Shown here in pieces: positions 7,345 to 16,892 of a stretch of 35,703 bases of DNA. Below the pieces are notes generated by a model. The model searched no databases. It saw only the letters and a program-made list of their open reading frames with translations, and was not told where the DNA came from. Source of the stretch: an uncultured Acidimicrobiales bacterium (GTDB lineage Bacteria; Actinomycetota; Acidimicrobiia; Acidimicrobiales; SZUA-35); contig CAKZXA010000016.1 in the NCBI GenBank assembly GCA_937922045.1, forward strand, positions 1 through 35,703, read 5' to 3'. The translations under genes were made by a program, and so were the position numbers. The number at the start of each line of letters is the position of its first letter. Within the stretch, counting starts at the first letter, position 1.

Positions 7345-8415
7345 CTAATAGCTGTCGATGATGAGGTCCCCGGCAAGCCTAGCTGCGCCGTCCTTGAGCG
7401 CCTTGGCTCGTCCCAAGCCGATACCTTCGACCGCTTCCAGATCGGCGACCGTAGCGCCAAGGACCTTACGGAGTGAGCCGAAATGCTCAACCACGCGCAT
7501 GACGTGGACCTCGTTGACCTGCGGGATCTTCGAGAGCAGCCGGAAGCCTTTAGGCTCACGCGGTTCGTCGAGATCGCCGGCGGGGCCGATGAGGTGGATA
7601 GCACGAGCCAGCTGCTCGTCGTCAAAAAGTTGCGTGTCGTCGAGGGCGGCGAGCGCCTCCATGGCCTCCTCCGGCTGCATCTTTGACCCGGGATTCAGAT
7701 AATCGATGATGAGCAGGCGGCGATCGTCCTCGACGCCATCCATCAAGCCTTCGAGCTGAAGGCCGACCAGTCGGCCGTCGGTCCCGAGTTCGACCAGATT
7801 GTGTTCGATCTCGTTTGCGATCCTCAGCACCATCTCGGTTCGCTGAACAACTTCGATGACGTTTCGCAAGGCCACAAGGTCTTCGGCTTCGAGAGCTGAG
7901 AGCTTGCGGGTTACGGTGTCCATCCTGGCCCGGTAACGCTCCAGTGTTTGGAGCGCTTGGTTGGATCGGTCAAGCAGTCGGCTGGCCGACAGAACGGGCC
8001 GGGTTTGGTCGCCGACGTAGACCTGGATCTGCTGGCGAGACTCCGACACGGTCACAACGGTCACGTTCAACGAGCGCGCTACCCGTTCCGCTGTTCGATG
8101 CCGAGTGCCGGTCTCGGAGGCCGGCACGTTCGGATTGGGAACCAGGTGCACGTTGGCCCGCGCAATTCGAGTCAGATCGCTCTTGAGGATGATGGCGCCG
8201 TCCATCTTTGCCAGCTCGCTAAGTCGCTGGGGGGAGAAGGCAGCATCGAGCAGAAAGCCGCCGGAGGCAATGCCGAGCACGTCGTCACCATCGCCGAAGA
8301 CGATCAGCGCACCTCGACCCGACTGCAGGATCCGGTTCAGCCCTTCACGCAAAGGAGTTCCAGGCGCGACGAGCGACAGCGCTCGATACAAGGCGGCGTC
8401 AGATCGCAGATCCAT
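7345..8415 (-). CDS. disA: DNA integrity scanning diadenylate cyclase
   Basis: Makes cyclic di-AMP from two ATP and scans DNA for branched structures. The DAC domain (about 1-140) shows APGTPLREGL, the KMDGA active-site motif, the GTRHRTAERV nucleotide-binding motif and the NVHLVPNP block. A helical spine follows (about 145-290), and the C-terminal helix-hairpin-helix DNA-binding domain ends with LEAVEGIGLGRAKALKDG. The length of about 356 residues matches the family. The ATG at 8415 (MDLRSDAALY) is preferred; an in-frame GTG at 8433 would add six residues and neither start has a strong ribosome site. radA lies immediately upstream on the same strand with about 60 nt between, the usual partnership in actinobacteria; RadA is reported to bind DisA and restrain its synthase activity in some bacteria. 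Confidence 0.95.
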   Translation of the reverse strand: MDLRSDAALYRALSLVAPGTPLREGLNRILQSGRGALIVFGDGDDVLGIASGGFLLDAAFSPQRLSELAKMDGAIILKSDLTRIARANVHLVPNPNVPASETGTRHRTAERVARSLNVTVVTVSESRQQIQVYVGDQTRPVLSASRLLDRSNQALQTLERYRARMDTVTRKLSALEAEDLVALRNVIEVVQRTEMVLRIANEIEHNLVELGTDGRLVGLQLEGLMDGVEDDRRLLIIDYLNPGSKMQPEEAMEALAALDDTQLFDDEQLARAIHLIGPAGDLDEPREPKGFRLLSKIPQVNEVHVMRVVEHFGSLRKVLGATVADLEAVEGIGLGRAKALKDGAARLAGDLIIDSY

Positions 8416-8475
8416 GGCCCCATGGTAGACCACTATCCACAGAGATCTTGGACTAACAATGTTGGGTTTGGAAGC

Positions 8476-9837
8476 CTAGGTAGCGACGTATTGAGGGACG
8501 AGCGCAAGCGCCTCTGTGACCGTTTCTGCCCTCAGCAATCGGAGCCCAGTAGGACCATCCGGGGCCGATGCCGGAACCAGAGCGGTGCGAAAGCCCATGC
8601 GGTAGGCCTCCTGCAATCGATGCTCGATCCGAGGCACCGAACGAAGCTCGCCGCCAAGACCAACCTCGCCACAGACCACGACATCAGGAGCGACCGGCTG
8701 ACCGTCGGCCGACGACGCCACAGCGATGGCCAAGGCCAAATCGGCAGCCGGTTCTTCGACGACCGCCCCTCCAGCCGCCGACACGAAAAGATTCTGATTG
8801 GCCAGCCGATAACCGACACGGGTTGCCAGGACAGCAGACACGAGTGCGACCCGTCGGCTGCTGACCCCCTGGGTCGTGGTCGACCCGGTGGCCACCGCCG
8901 ACGGCGACAGCAAGGCCTGTACCTCGATGAGCACGGGACGTCTACCGTCCAGTGCGGGAACCACCACCGAGCCAGAAAGTGCTGGCTGACGATCCCGAAG
9001 GTAGCGATCAGACGGATCGGCTACCGCAACAAGACCCTCGGCCACCATCTCAAAGATGCCGACGTCGTTCGTGGGGCCAAAGCGATGCTTGACCGCCCGC
9101 AGAAACCTCAGCTCGCCATGACGTTCACCATCGAACGACAGAACCGTATCGACCACGTGCTCCAACACCCGAGGACCGGCGATAGTGCCCTCCTTCGTGA
9201 CGTGGCCAATCAAGAGAACCGAGACACCGTGTCGCTTGGCTGCCTCGACCAGGGCGGCCGCGCACGCCTTTACCTGGGTAACCGAACCGGCCTGATTCTC
9301 GAGATTGGGATCGACCAGCGTCTGGACGGAGTCGACGATGATCAGCTGGGGTTCGCTGGCCATGACCGAGACCACGGCTTCAATCGAGAGATCATCGACG
9401 ACCAGGAGAGACTCTGGCAACGTTCCGAGGCGAGCGGCGCGGGCCGCTACCTGGGCTGGCGCCTCCTCCCCCGCCACGATCACGACCGTAGCCCCCGCCC
9501 CCGCGACCGCCAATGCTATCTGTAGGGTGAGCGTCGATTTGCCGATGCCGGGCTCACCAGCCAGCAAGGTGACCGAACCCGGGGTCAGGCCGCCGCCAAG
9601 AACCCGATCGACCTCATCAACGCCTACCGGAAATGGCAGCACCAGATCAGCATCGACCGAGGCGAGCGGCATGGCGTTCATGGTGTCGGCCGCAGCTGCG
9701 ATCGACGGGACCTTCGGCTTCAGCTCAGATGCTTCCCCGACTGAAGCCCACGCCTGGCATTGGCTACAGCGACCCGTCCATGAGGGGTACTGGGCACCAC
9801 ATTCTCGACAGACGAAGACACGACGGGCTTTAGCCAT
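8476..9837 (-). CDS. radA: DNA repair protein RadA (branch-migration ATPase)
   Basis: A RecA-related ATPase that processes recombination intermediates. The N-terminal zinc finger is clear (CREC at 10-13 and CSQC at 24-27). A P-loop GEPGIGKST near residue 95 and a Walker B (LIIVDSVQTL) follow. The RadA-specific motif usually written KNRFG reads KHRFG here, a conservative departure. The C-terminal Lon-like domain contains GGAVVEEPAADLALAIAVAS and CGEVGLGGELR. The ATG at 9837 (MAKARRVFVC) puts the zinc finger at its usual place; an in-frame TTG at 9867 would add ten residues. The upstream MFS gene ends at 9868. Confidence 0.94.
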   Translation of the reverse strand: MAKARRVFVCRECGAQYPSWTGRCSQCQAWASVGEASELKPKVPSIAAAADTMNAMPLASVDADLVLPFPVGVDEVDRVLGGGLTPGSVTLLAGEPGIGKSTLTLQIALAVAGAGATVVIVAGEEAPAQVAARAARLGTLPESLLVVDDLSIEAVVSVMASEPQLIIVDSVQTLVDPNLENQAGSVTQVKACAAALVEAAKRHGVSVLLIGHVTKEGTIAGPRVLEHVVDTVLSFDGERHGELRFLRAVKHRFGPTNDVGIFEMVAEGLVAVADPSDRYLRDRQPALSGSVVVPALDGRRPVLIEVQALLSPSAVATGSTTTQGVSSRRVALVSAVLATRVGYRLANQNLFVSAAGGAVVEEPAADLALAIAVASSADGQPVAPDVVVCGEVGLGGELRSVPRIEHRLQEAYRMGFRTALVPASAPDGPTGLRLLRAETVTEALALVPQYVAT

Positions 9838-9867
9838 ACCGGCGAGGTTAAAGCGCCGGTGTGACAA

Positions 9868-11088
9868 CTAAGCCAGACGCCCCGATCGGCGTGGCGAGGT
9901 CAGCGTCGAGGCCACCACCATGAGCGCGGCGCCCACCCACCAGATCGGCTGATAGGTGCCGAATCGGTCGACCACATACCCAGCCACCGGTGACCCGAGG
10001 CTCAAGCCGACGAGAAAGCCCATCATCACGATGCCCGAGGCTCGCCCCGCCCGGTGAGCAGGCACAGCCACGATCACCGCCAGCATGGCGACCGCGTTCC
10101 AGGCCCCTATCCCGACCGCATTGAGCAAGGTGGCGGGCCAGAGAATCCAGTCCCCAACCGACAGCGTTATACCGAGCGACACACAGTAGACAGCACCGAT
10201 CAAGGCGAGCACCGACAGAAGACGAGGAGGCGCTATCTGCCGCTCTGCGACCCGACCGGCCATCACCCGCGCCCCCATGCCCAAAAAGCCGCCAAGAGCG
10301 ACCAGCAGCCCAGCTGTCCGACTGCTCAGGCCAACGGTTTCCTGAGCCCAAAGAGGAAAGAACCTGCTCACCGCGCCGCCAACGGTCCCGGCGCAAAGAG
10401 CGTAAACCGCAAGCCGAAGGATCCAGCGCTGGGCGGCGTCGTCGTCTTCGTCAGGCTCGAGCCCTGCCCCGCCGCCACTCGTTCCAGCCTCGCCGGTCAA
10501 AGCGTTCTGGCCGCTTGCGATCGCCGGCGATGGTCGCAAACCAATCCAAACGGCCAAGGCCAAGACCGCGAACAAGCCGGCGAAACCCCACATCGCGCCT
10601 CGCCATCCCATCCATAGCGCCAACGAAGGGAGCGTTAGGCCAGAAAGGAACACGCCGAACTGAACCCCCGACTGCTTCACCCCGGTGATCACACCCTTGC
10701 TGCCGTCGGCGACCCGTTCGGCGATCAGAGCATTCGTGGCCGGATTTCCCCAACCTTGTGGCACACCGAGCAGCACCGCAGACAAAGCCAGTACCAATGC
10801 TCCCGGCGCCATCGCCATCAAGGCCATACCGACGGCGCTAACCACGATGGCGGCGATAACGGCTCGGCGAGGCCCCATCCAATCGGTTATGCGGCCCGAG
10901 AAGGGGGCGGTCAAGCCGCCTACGAGCGTGTTGACCGAACCGATCAGCCCCAACTCCCCGCGGGTGAGGTCGAACTCGGCGATTATCTCTGGCGCCAGCA
11001 CAGCCAGCGCGAAGATTTGAAACGATGTGGCGGTCATCGCTCCGATCAGGGTCGCGCTGAGAATGCCCCGTCTTGTTTCGCCAACCAC
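9868..11088 (-). CDS. Major facilitator superfamily transporter
   Basis: A 406-residue inner-membrane protein with about twelve predicted hydrophobic helices in two halves. The loop after helix 2 carries the MFS signature in relaxed form (GRITDWMGPRRA), and the matching loop in the second half reads GRVAERQIAPPR. A hydrophilic central linker (about 210-240), rich in Gly, Glu and Asp, separates the halves. It resembles the nitrate/nitrite and cyanate-transporter-like drug/anion:cation branches only loosely, so the substrate is unknown. The GTG start lies 6 nt after the stop of the upstream lipoprotein-HAD gene, indicating co-transcription. Confidence 0.85.
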   Translation of the reverse strand: MVGETRRGILSATLIGAMTATSFQIFALAVLAPEIIAEFDLTRGELGLIGSVNTLVGGLTAPFSGRITDWMGPRRAVIAAIVVSAVGMALMAMAPGALVLALSAVLLGVPQGWGNPATNALIAERVADGSKGVITGVKQSGVQFGVFLSGLTLPSLALWMGWRGAMWGFAGLFAVLALAVWIGLRPSPAIASGQNALTGEAGTSGGGAGLEPDEDDDAAQRWILRLAVYALCAGTVGGAVSRFFPLWAQETVGLSSRTAGLLVALGGFLGMGARVMAGRVAERQIAPPRLLSVLALIGAVYCVSLGITLSVGDWILWPATLLNAVGIGAWNAVAMLAVIVAVPAHRAGRASGIVMMGFLVGLSLGSPVAGYVVDRFGTYQPIWWVGAALMVVASTLTSPRRSGRLA

Positions 11089-11094
11089 CGAGGC

Positions 11095-12741
11095 CTACGT
11101 GGCCTGTGTCGGTTGCGTCGGCTGGGTCGGCTGTGTCGGCGGTTGCGCTACTTGTGGATCAGCCGCTGCTACCGCCTCATCATCCTCAGCATCGAAGCGG
11201 CGGAAGACATCATGGCCGCGGGCATCTCCCCGTTCTGCCGCCGGCGCAAACCAGGCCGTGCCGAACCCAAGGCCGCGGGCAGCGTCGAGAACGTCGAGAT
11301 CATCATCGACGATAAGGATGGCGCTCGGCGGTTCGCCGGTGACCCTACGCAGGACCTCGAAGATCGGTGGCTCCGGTTTTCGTACGCCGACCGAGCCGGA
11401 GACCACCCACTGGTCGATCAGGTTTTCCAGGCTGTGGCTGGCCCGCAGCTTGGTGGCCCAACGCGCACCGTCGTTGGTGATGCAAGCCGCCCGCACCCCG
11501 CGGTCTCGAAGTTTCCGCAGGTACTTTACGACCCCGGGCATCAGCTGATGGTTTGCCAAGTAGGCGGCGTCGAGCTCGTTTGCGTCGCCACCGACACCGA
11601 TGGCCTCCCAGAAATCGGCTGACGTAATGCGACCCAAGCTTACGAGGCGGGCTTTGGCTGCGATATCGGCGGCTGGGGCCGTCGAGCCGGCATCGCGGGC
11701 GAAAGGAACGAGCAGATTGGCGATGTCGTTACCTTCCTTGTACAGCACACCCATGCCGTCGAGGGCGACAACACGGTAACGCATGGGCGCCTCACCACGA
11801 TCGGCGGCTAGATCGATCGCCTTGTGCTCCCCGGTGACCGATGGAGCTTTCGCCGCCTCGCTGGCTGCGATCTGTTCAGGGCTGCGACCAAGGGCATCGG
11901 CCGGGCGAACCTTTGGCGCCGTCGGACGATGACGCCTGCGTCCGCTGAGCCAACGAACCAATCGAGCAAAGACGATGAGCCCGGCCAGCACGCCAGCCAC
12001 GACAGCCAGACCTCGCAAGACCTGCGCCGAAATCGACCGTCGGGTTGTGTTGAGGGCCACGCTCACCCGGTCGGCGGTTCCCAGGTTTGACTCCCACAGT
12101 CCCACCACCGAGTCGACTTCAGAACCATCTACCCGCCCGGTCGAGGTGTCTTCCTGAAGCTCCCCAGGGAGTTTCACTTCGACGCTGACAGAAACATCGG
12201 AGGGCTGAGCGCCGTAGTGCTCGGCAATGGAGAGCAGCGAACGCCCAAGAGTCTGATCGAGCTCGGGATCCGAGAACGCCTCAAAACCGGCTGAGGTATC
12301 GAGAACACCCGAAACCGAATAGTCGAGCCGGCCAAAACTCTGATTGCGAACGAGCTGAAAATCCTGGAAAAGGCCGGAATCGGACGACAACTCGTCCATT
12401 ACCTCGCCGAACTGTCCAATGGTGCCAAAGCGTTTCTCAGCTCGAATCGTTGTGCCGGTCGACGAGACCGAGGGGCTCTGAACCACCCATCCGCCCTTGG
12501 CGAGATCAGAAAGGGGCAGACCTCCCGACTCGGGATCCAGGTCGAACAGCGCCTCGCTGGCCTCCGCATCGAGAAAAGCTTCGGCCACCACGACCCCGGA
12601 ACCATCATCGTTTACGTCGACAAAGACATTGAGGTCGGCGTTGCAGCCCGAAAGGGCAACCATGGCCACCAGCGCAAAGACATAGCCAATGAACCGTCGC
12701 TGGCGACGGCCACTGGATCGGCGCATGATTCTGTTGGCCAC
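11095..12741 (-). CDS. Fusion of LppM-like lipoprotein domain, TM helix and HAD-like domain
   Basis: A 548-residue protein with an unusual order. A basic n-region and hydrophobic core end in the lipobox LSGC (Cys33), followed by an LppM-type extracytoplasmic domain (about 34-235; NADLNVFVDVNDDGSG is typical of the DUF3153/LppM family). Then come a membrane helix (about 241-261) with an Arg-rich cytosolic flank and a HAD-superfamily domain (about 322-500). HAD motif I reads D328-G-M330-G-V, so the second Asp, normally the general acid/base, is Met. Motif II (ITND), the motif III Lys (RKPEPP, about 455) and motif IV (LIVDDD) remain. The tail is a QPT repeat. The start is GTG 12741 or ATG 12726. 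The protein would link an outside lipoprotein to an inside HAD fold; function unknown. Confidence 0.8.
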   Translation of the reverse strand: MANRIMRRSSGRRQRRFIGYVFALVAMVALSGCNADLNVFVDVNDDGSGVVVAEAFLDAEASEALFDLDPESGGLPLSDLAKGGWVVQSPSVSSTGTTIRAEKRFGTIGQFGEVMDELSSDSGLFQDFQLVRNQSFGRLDYSVSGVLDTSAGFEAFSDPELDQTLGRSLLSIAEHYGAQPSDVSVSVEVKLPGELQEDTSTGRVDGSEVDSVVGLWESNLGTADRVSVALNTTRRSISAQVLRGLAVVAGVLAGLIVFARLVRWLSGRRRHRPTAPKVRPADALGRSPEQIAASEAAKAPSVTGEHKAIDLAADRGEAPMRYRVVALDGMGVLYKEGNDIANLLVPFARDAGSTAPAADIAAKARLVSLGRITSADFWEAIGVGGDANELDAAYLANHQLMPGVVKYLRKLRDRGVRAACITNDGARWATKLRASHSLENLIDQWVVSGSVGVRKPEPPIFEVLRRVTGEPPSAILIVDDDLDVLDAARGLGFGTAWFAPAAERGDARGHDVFRRFDAEDDEAVAAADPQVAQPPTQPTQPTQPTQAT

Positions 12742-12797
12742 CGCTCTACGCTATCGGCCCGCACGGCACAGGCCATCGCGCAGAGGGTGGCGAAGAG

Positions 12798-15347
12798 TTA
12801 CTCGCCCGAACCTTCGGGTGACTCAGCCGTCTCGGCCAACTCTGGGGTTGGAGGCGGTTGAAAGCCATCGTGGGCGTTGAAGCTGAGCTGTCGCTCACCG
12901 TTTTCGTCGTTCTCGACATCGACCACGATGATCTGACCAGCGCGATACTCCTTGTACAGAAGCTTCTCCGACAGCACATCTTCGATCTGCCGCTGAATAG
13001 CACGCCGCAACGGACGTGCACCCATGGAGGGGTCGTAGCCGACCTCGCCCAGGAACTCCTTGGCGTCGACCGTGAGTTCCAGACCGATGCCTTGCCCTTC
13101 GAGCTGTTCGACGGTGCGGGCGATCATCAGATCGACGATTTGTACGACCTCGCTCTGCGAAAGCTCGTGGAACACGATCGTCTCGTCGATGCGGTTCAAG
13201 AACTCGGGGCGGAAATGCACCTTGAGAGCGTCGTTGACCTTGTCCTTCATCCGCTCGTAGGACACAGCCTCATCGTTCTTAGAGAAACCGAGGTTTGCCT
13301 TGCGCAGATCCTGGGTACCCAGGTTCGACGTCATGATCAGCACCGTGTTCCGGAAGTCGACGCTGCGGCCCTGTGCATCGGTGAGGCGACCTTCCTCCAG
13401 GATCTGGAGCAGGGTGTTGAACACATCGGGGTGAGCCTTCTCGATCTCATCAAACAACACGACGGAGAACGGCTTGCGACGCACCGCTTCGGTGAGCTGT
13501 CCGCCCTCCTCGTAACCGACGTAGCCGGGGGGCGAACCCACGAGGCGACTCACGGTGTGCTTCTCCATGTACTCGGACATGTCGAGGGTGATGAGAGCCT
13601 TGTCGTCGCCAAACAAGAACTCTGAGAGTGTCTTGGCCAGCTCGGTCTTGCCCACGCCGGTTGGGCCGAGGAAGATGAACGAACCCGAGGGTCGGTTCGG
13701 ATCTTTCAGGCCGGCCCGGGTGCGGCGGATCGATTGGGAGACAGCGTGGATGGCGTCTTCCTGGCCGATCACTCGCTTGTGGAGCTCGTCCTCCATGCGG
13801 AGGAGCTTGGCCGTCTCCTCTTCGGTAAGCTTGTAGACCGGGATTCCGGTCCAGATCGAGAGCACTTCGGCGATCGATTCCTCGTTGACTTCGTCGAACA
13901 GGTCGACACCGGAGGCCTTGATTTCGGCCTCCATCGTCTCCTTCTTGCCCAGGAGCTCTTTCTCCTGGTCACGAAGCCGACCGGCGGCCTCGAAGTCTTG
14001 CTGCTCAACCGCTTCCTTCTTCTGCGTTACCACATCGGACAGCTCGTTCTCGAGCTCCTTGAACGCTGGCGGTGTGCTCATGCGCTTGATGCGCAGGCGA
14101 GAACCGGCCTCATCGATGAGGTCGATGGCCTTGTCGGGAAGTTGACGATCGGAAATGTACCGGTCGGCCAGATTGGCTGAAGCCACGAGGGCTTGATCGG
14201 TGATCGTGACCCGGTGATGGCTCTCGTAGCGATCGCGTAGACCCTTGAGAATCTCGATGGTGTGCTCAACCGTCGGCTCTTCAACCTTGATCGGCTGGAA
14301 GCGTCGTTCGAGCGCTGCGTCCTTTTCCAGATGCTTGCGGTACTCCTCAAGCGTGGTGGCGCCGATGGTCTGCAGTTCACCACGAGCCAGCATCGGCTTG
14401 AGGATGCTGGCGGCGTCAATGGCACCTTCGGCTGCACCGGCGCCGACGAGGGTGTGTAGCTCGTCGATGAACAGGATGATGTCGCCTCGGGTCTTGATCT
14501 CCTTGAGCACCTTCTTGAGGCGCTCCTCGAAGTCACCGCGGTAGCGAGAGCCGGCGACGAGAGCGCCGAGATCAAGGGTGTAGAGCTGCTTGCCTCGAAG
14601 GGTGTCGGGCACCTCATCGTTGGCGATCTGTTGGGCTAGGCCTTCGACGATGGCGGTCTTACCGACACCGGGCTCACCGATGAGGACCGGGTTGTTCTTG
14701 GTACGACGACTCAGCACCTGCATGACGCGCTCGGCCTCACGGGTCCGGCCGATCACCGGGTCGAGCTTTTTCTCTCGAGCTAGCTGGGTGAGGTTGCGAC
14801 CGAATTGATCGAGGATCAGCGAACCGGAACCGGCTTCCTGACCACTGCCACCGCTGGTCGTCGACGACTTGCCGCCCTCCGGGGCCCCACCGGTCTGACC
14901 GGATGGACCCGAATAGCCGGACAGCAGTTGGATGACCTGCTGGCGCACTCGCGAGAGGTCGGCGCCAAGCTTGACCAGCACCTGAGCGGCAACGCCCTCG
15001 CCTTCGCGGATGAGACCGAGCAGGATGTGCTCGGTGCCGATGTAGTTGTGGCCGAGCTGCAGTGCTTCGCGCAGCGACAGCTCAAGGACCTTCTTAGCCC
15101 TCGGTGTGAACGGAATATGACCGCTCGGCGACGAACCGCCCTGACCGATGATGTCCTCGACCTGGCTTCGCACCGCCTCGAGCGAGATCGAGAGCGATTC
15201 GAGGGCCTTGGCGGCCACTCCTTCGCCCTCATGAATCAGACCGAGCAGGATGTGCTCGGTCCCGATGTAGTTGTGGTTGAGCAGACGAGCTTCCTCTTGG
15301 GCGAGGACCACAACTCGGCGGGCTCGGTCGGTAAAGCGTTCAAACAT
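12798..15347 (-). CDS. clpC: ATP-dependent Clp protease ATPase subunit ClpC
   Basis: Unfolds proteins and feeds them to ClpP. The 849-residue protein begins with the canonical [11 protein letters not shown], followed by two Clp-N repeats (about 2-145, each with [13 protein letters not shown]), the first AAA+ domain (P-loop GEPGVGKT at 224-231, Walker B ILFIDE near 291), a UVR-containing middle domain (about 430-475) and the second AAA+ domain (P-loop GPTGVGKT at 561-568). An LGF motif near residue 690 is the usual ClpP-docking loop. The ATG at 15347 has GGGAG about 6 nt upstream; a TTG directly before it is not needed. In mycobacteria lsr2 lies between clpC and lysS; there is no lsr2 here. 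Confidence 0.97.
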   Translation of the reverse strand: MFERFTDRARRVVVLAQEEARLLNHNYIGTEHILLGLIHEGEGVAAKALESLSISLEAVRSQVEDIIGQGGSSPSGHIPFTPRAKKVLELSLREALQLGHNYIGTEHILLGLIREGEGVAAQVLVKLGADLSRVRQQVIQLLSGYSGPSGQTGGAPEGGKSSTTSGGSGQEAGSGSLILDQFGRNLTQLAREKKLDPVIGRTREAERVMQVLSRRTKNNPVLIGEPGVGKTAIVEGLAQQIANDEVPDTLRGKQLYTLDLGALVAGSRYRGDFEERLKKVLKEIKTRGDIILFIDELHTLVGAGAAEGAIDAASILKPMLARGELQTIGATTLEEYRKHLEKDAALERRFQPIKVEEPTVEHTIEILKGLRDRYESHHRVTITDQALVASANLADRYISDRQLPDKAIDLIDEAGSRLRIKRMSTPPAFKELENELSDVVTQKKEAVEQQDFEAAGRLRDQEKELLGKKETMEAEIKASGVDLFDEVNEESIAEVLSIWTGIPVYKLTEEETAKLLRMEDELHKRVIGQEDAIHAVSQSIRRTRAGLKDPNRPSGSFIFLGPTGVGKTELAKTLSEFLFGDDKALITLDMSEYMEKHTVSRLVGSPPGYVGYEEGGQLTEAVRRKPFSVVLFDEIEKAHPDVFNTLLQILEEGRLTDAQGRSVDFRNTVLIMTSNLGTQDLRKANLGFSKNDEAVSYERMKDKVNDALKVHFRPEFLNRIDETIVFHELSQSEVVQIVDLMIARTVEQLEGQGIGLELTVDAKEFLGEVGYDPSMGARPLRRAIQRQIEDVLSEKLLYKEYRAGQIIVVDVENDENGERQLSFNAHDGFQPPPTPELAETAESPEGSGE

Positions 15348-15828
15348 CAAGTACTCCCAGGATGCGGGTGTTAGACAAGCTTGTGGCGTCGGGTGGATCG
15401 GTTTGGTGTTGGCGGCTTAGCAGCAGTTCAGGTGAAACAGCTACGAAAAGCGAATTCAAAGAAAACGTAACATTTGAGTTTAGCGCTTGCGAAGTTGGAG
15501 AGCGTCGGATTTGGGGTTGGTTTCCTCAGCTGGGGGGTTTCACCTGGTTTCATCTGGGCGAAACAGACTCGTTGATTCGGTTGGGCCCGGTCAAATGGCC
15601 CTTCCAGGATACTGAGCCATCGGTTCGGTCCGGAACTTGGATCGGCATGAAGGCCGCAAATCGTGAGCGGTCGGCCGGAGCTATCTACCCTCGATCGCTG
15701 TGGAAGGTAATCGCGGGCTCTGAACTCTACGGCCGAAGGCCGAAACGGCGCCTAAAGCCAATCTCGGGAGATGCAGGGGGCATGACGGCCGCGGGCACGC
15801 CTGCCAATTCGGCCTCATTTCGCCTACC
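15348..15828. promoter_or_regulatory. Non-coding divergent region between clpC and polyprenyl synthase
   Basis: About 480 nt with no convincing gene. The section 15430-15490 is clearly AT-richer than its surroundings and probably holds the clpC promoter on the minus strand. I looked for known clpC controls. A ClgR operator (CGC-N5-GCG) is not present; the nearest candidate near 15483-15490 has only two bases between CGC and GCG. No good GGAA-N18-GTT SigH/SigR promoter is visible. A small GGCCG inverted repeat near 15731 lacks a T-run. One long plus-strand open frame crosses the region but has no family features. Confidence 0.45.
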
Positions 15829-16848
15829 GTGGGTGATGTGGCTGGTTCTTCCCTTTCGTCCCTTTCGTCCCTTCCAACATCCTCCGACGACAGCGCTCGC
15901 ATCGAATCGTGCCTCTTGGAAACGGTCCGGGTTGAAAATGATGAGTACCTAACCGAGATCGCCTCACACCTGATCAAGGCTGGCGGCAAGCGACAGCGCC
16001 CGATGTTCACCATCGCGTCGGCTGCATCTGGAATGCCTGACGGCACCTCGGTCGACTACGACCTCGTGAGGGGCGGGGTGGCGGTCGAGCTCGTTCAGGT
16101 CGGTTCGCTCTACCACGACGATGTCATGGACGAGGCCCAGATTCGCCGCCAGGTGTCGAGCGTAAATGCCCGATGGGGCAACCTACGAGCCATTCTGGCC
16201 GGAGACTTCCTCCTGGCCAAGGCGTCCGAAATCGCGGCAAGCCTCGGCACCGAGGTCGCCGGACTCCTGGCCAGCACTATCGGCGAGCTCTGCAAGGGGC
16301 AGGTCAGCGAGCTTCAAACCCTCTATGACCTCTCTCGCAACGAAGACCAGTACTTCGAGTCCATCACCGGCAAGACCGCCTCGCTCTTCGCCGCCGCTAC
16401 CCGCATCGGTGGCATTGTGGCCGACTACGACCGCGATCGTATCGAGGCGCTCACCTCCTTTGGCCGCCTTTACGGCATGGCCTTCCAGATCGTCGACGAC
16501 ATCCTGGATCTGATCGCCACCGATGAGCAGCTCGGCAAGCCGGCGGGCAAAGACATGGTGGAAGGCGTCTACTCGCTGCCCGTGCTGCGGACCCTAGCCT
16601 CCCCGGTCGGTGAGAAGCTGTCGTCCTACCTGATAGACGGGCTTACCGAAGCCGATCGCCACCTGGCTATCGAGGTCGTTCGCAACGGTCCTGGGATCGA
16701 CGAAGCCTTCGATCTCGCCAAGCAGTACGTCATACAGGCCGAGGAAACAATCCTCTCGGTGTCCACCAATGCGGCGGCCAAAGCCTTAGCCGACACCGCC
16801 CACTCGCTCCTGGTGACGGTAGAAGCGACCAGGCACGGCGACCAGTAG
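15829..16848 (+). CDS. Trans-polyprenyl diphosphate synthase (menaquinone side chain type)
   Basis: Condenses isopentenyl diphosphate units onto an allylic primer. The 339-residue all-helical prenyltransferase shows KAGGKRQRP (substrate-binding region), the first Asp-rich motif YHDDVMDEA, the GDFLLAKA block and the second Asp-rich motif FQIVDDILDL followed by GKPAGKDMVEG. The residues two and three places before the first DDxxD are Leu-Tyr with a small Gly further up, more like medium/long-chain enzymes (hepta- to decaprenyl, for menaquinone) than short-chain ones, but product length is only inferred. The GTG start gives a Ser-rich N-terminus; a later GTG at 15838 is also possible. Convergent with the FtsK-like gene. 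Confidence 0.85.
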   Translation: MGDVAGSSLSSLSSLPTSSDDSARIESCLLETVRVENDEYLTEIASHLIKAGGKRQRPMFTIASAASGMPDGTSVDYDLVRGGVAVELVQVGSLYHDDVMDEAQIRRQVSSVNARWGNLRAILAGDFLLAKASEIAASLGTEVAGLLASTIGELCKGQVSELQTLYDLSRNEDQYFESITGKTASLFAAATRIGGIVADYDRDRIEALTSFGRLYGMAFQIVDDILDLIATDEQLGKPAGKDMVEGVYSLPVLRTLASPVGEKLSSYLIDGLTEADRHLAIEVVRNGPGIDEAFDLAKQYVIQAEETILSVSTNAAAKALADTAHSLLVTVEATRHGDQ

Positions 16849-16892
16849 AGCCTTCCTCCCCAGCACAGCAGTGCAACGGGCTCGCTTGTTAC

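Noticed and set aside
7948-9525. 525-codon plus-strand frame opposite disA and radA
   Set aside because: Shadow of two well-supported genes; no family features.
15475-15500. ClgR operator upstream of clpC
   Set aside because: CGC and GCG are separated by two bases instead of five.
15362-15952. 196-codon plus-strand frame upstream of the polyprenyl synthase
   Set aside because: No domain, unusual composition, and it overlaps the synthase start; the AT-rich part is better read as clpC promoter DNA.
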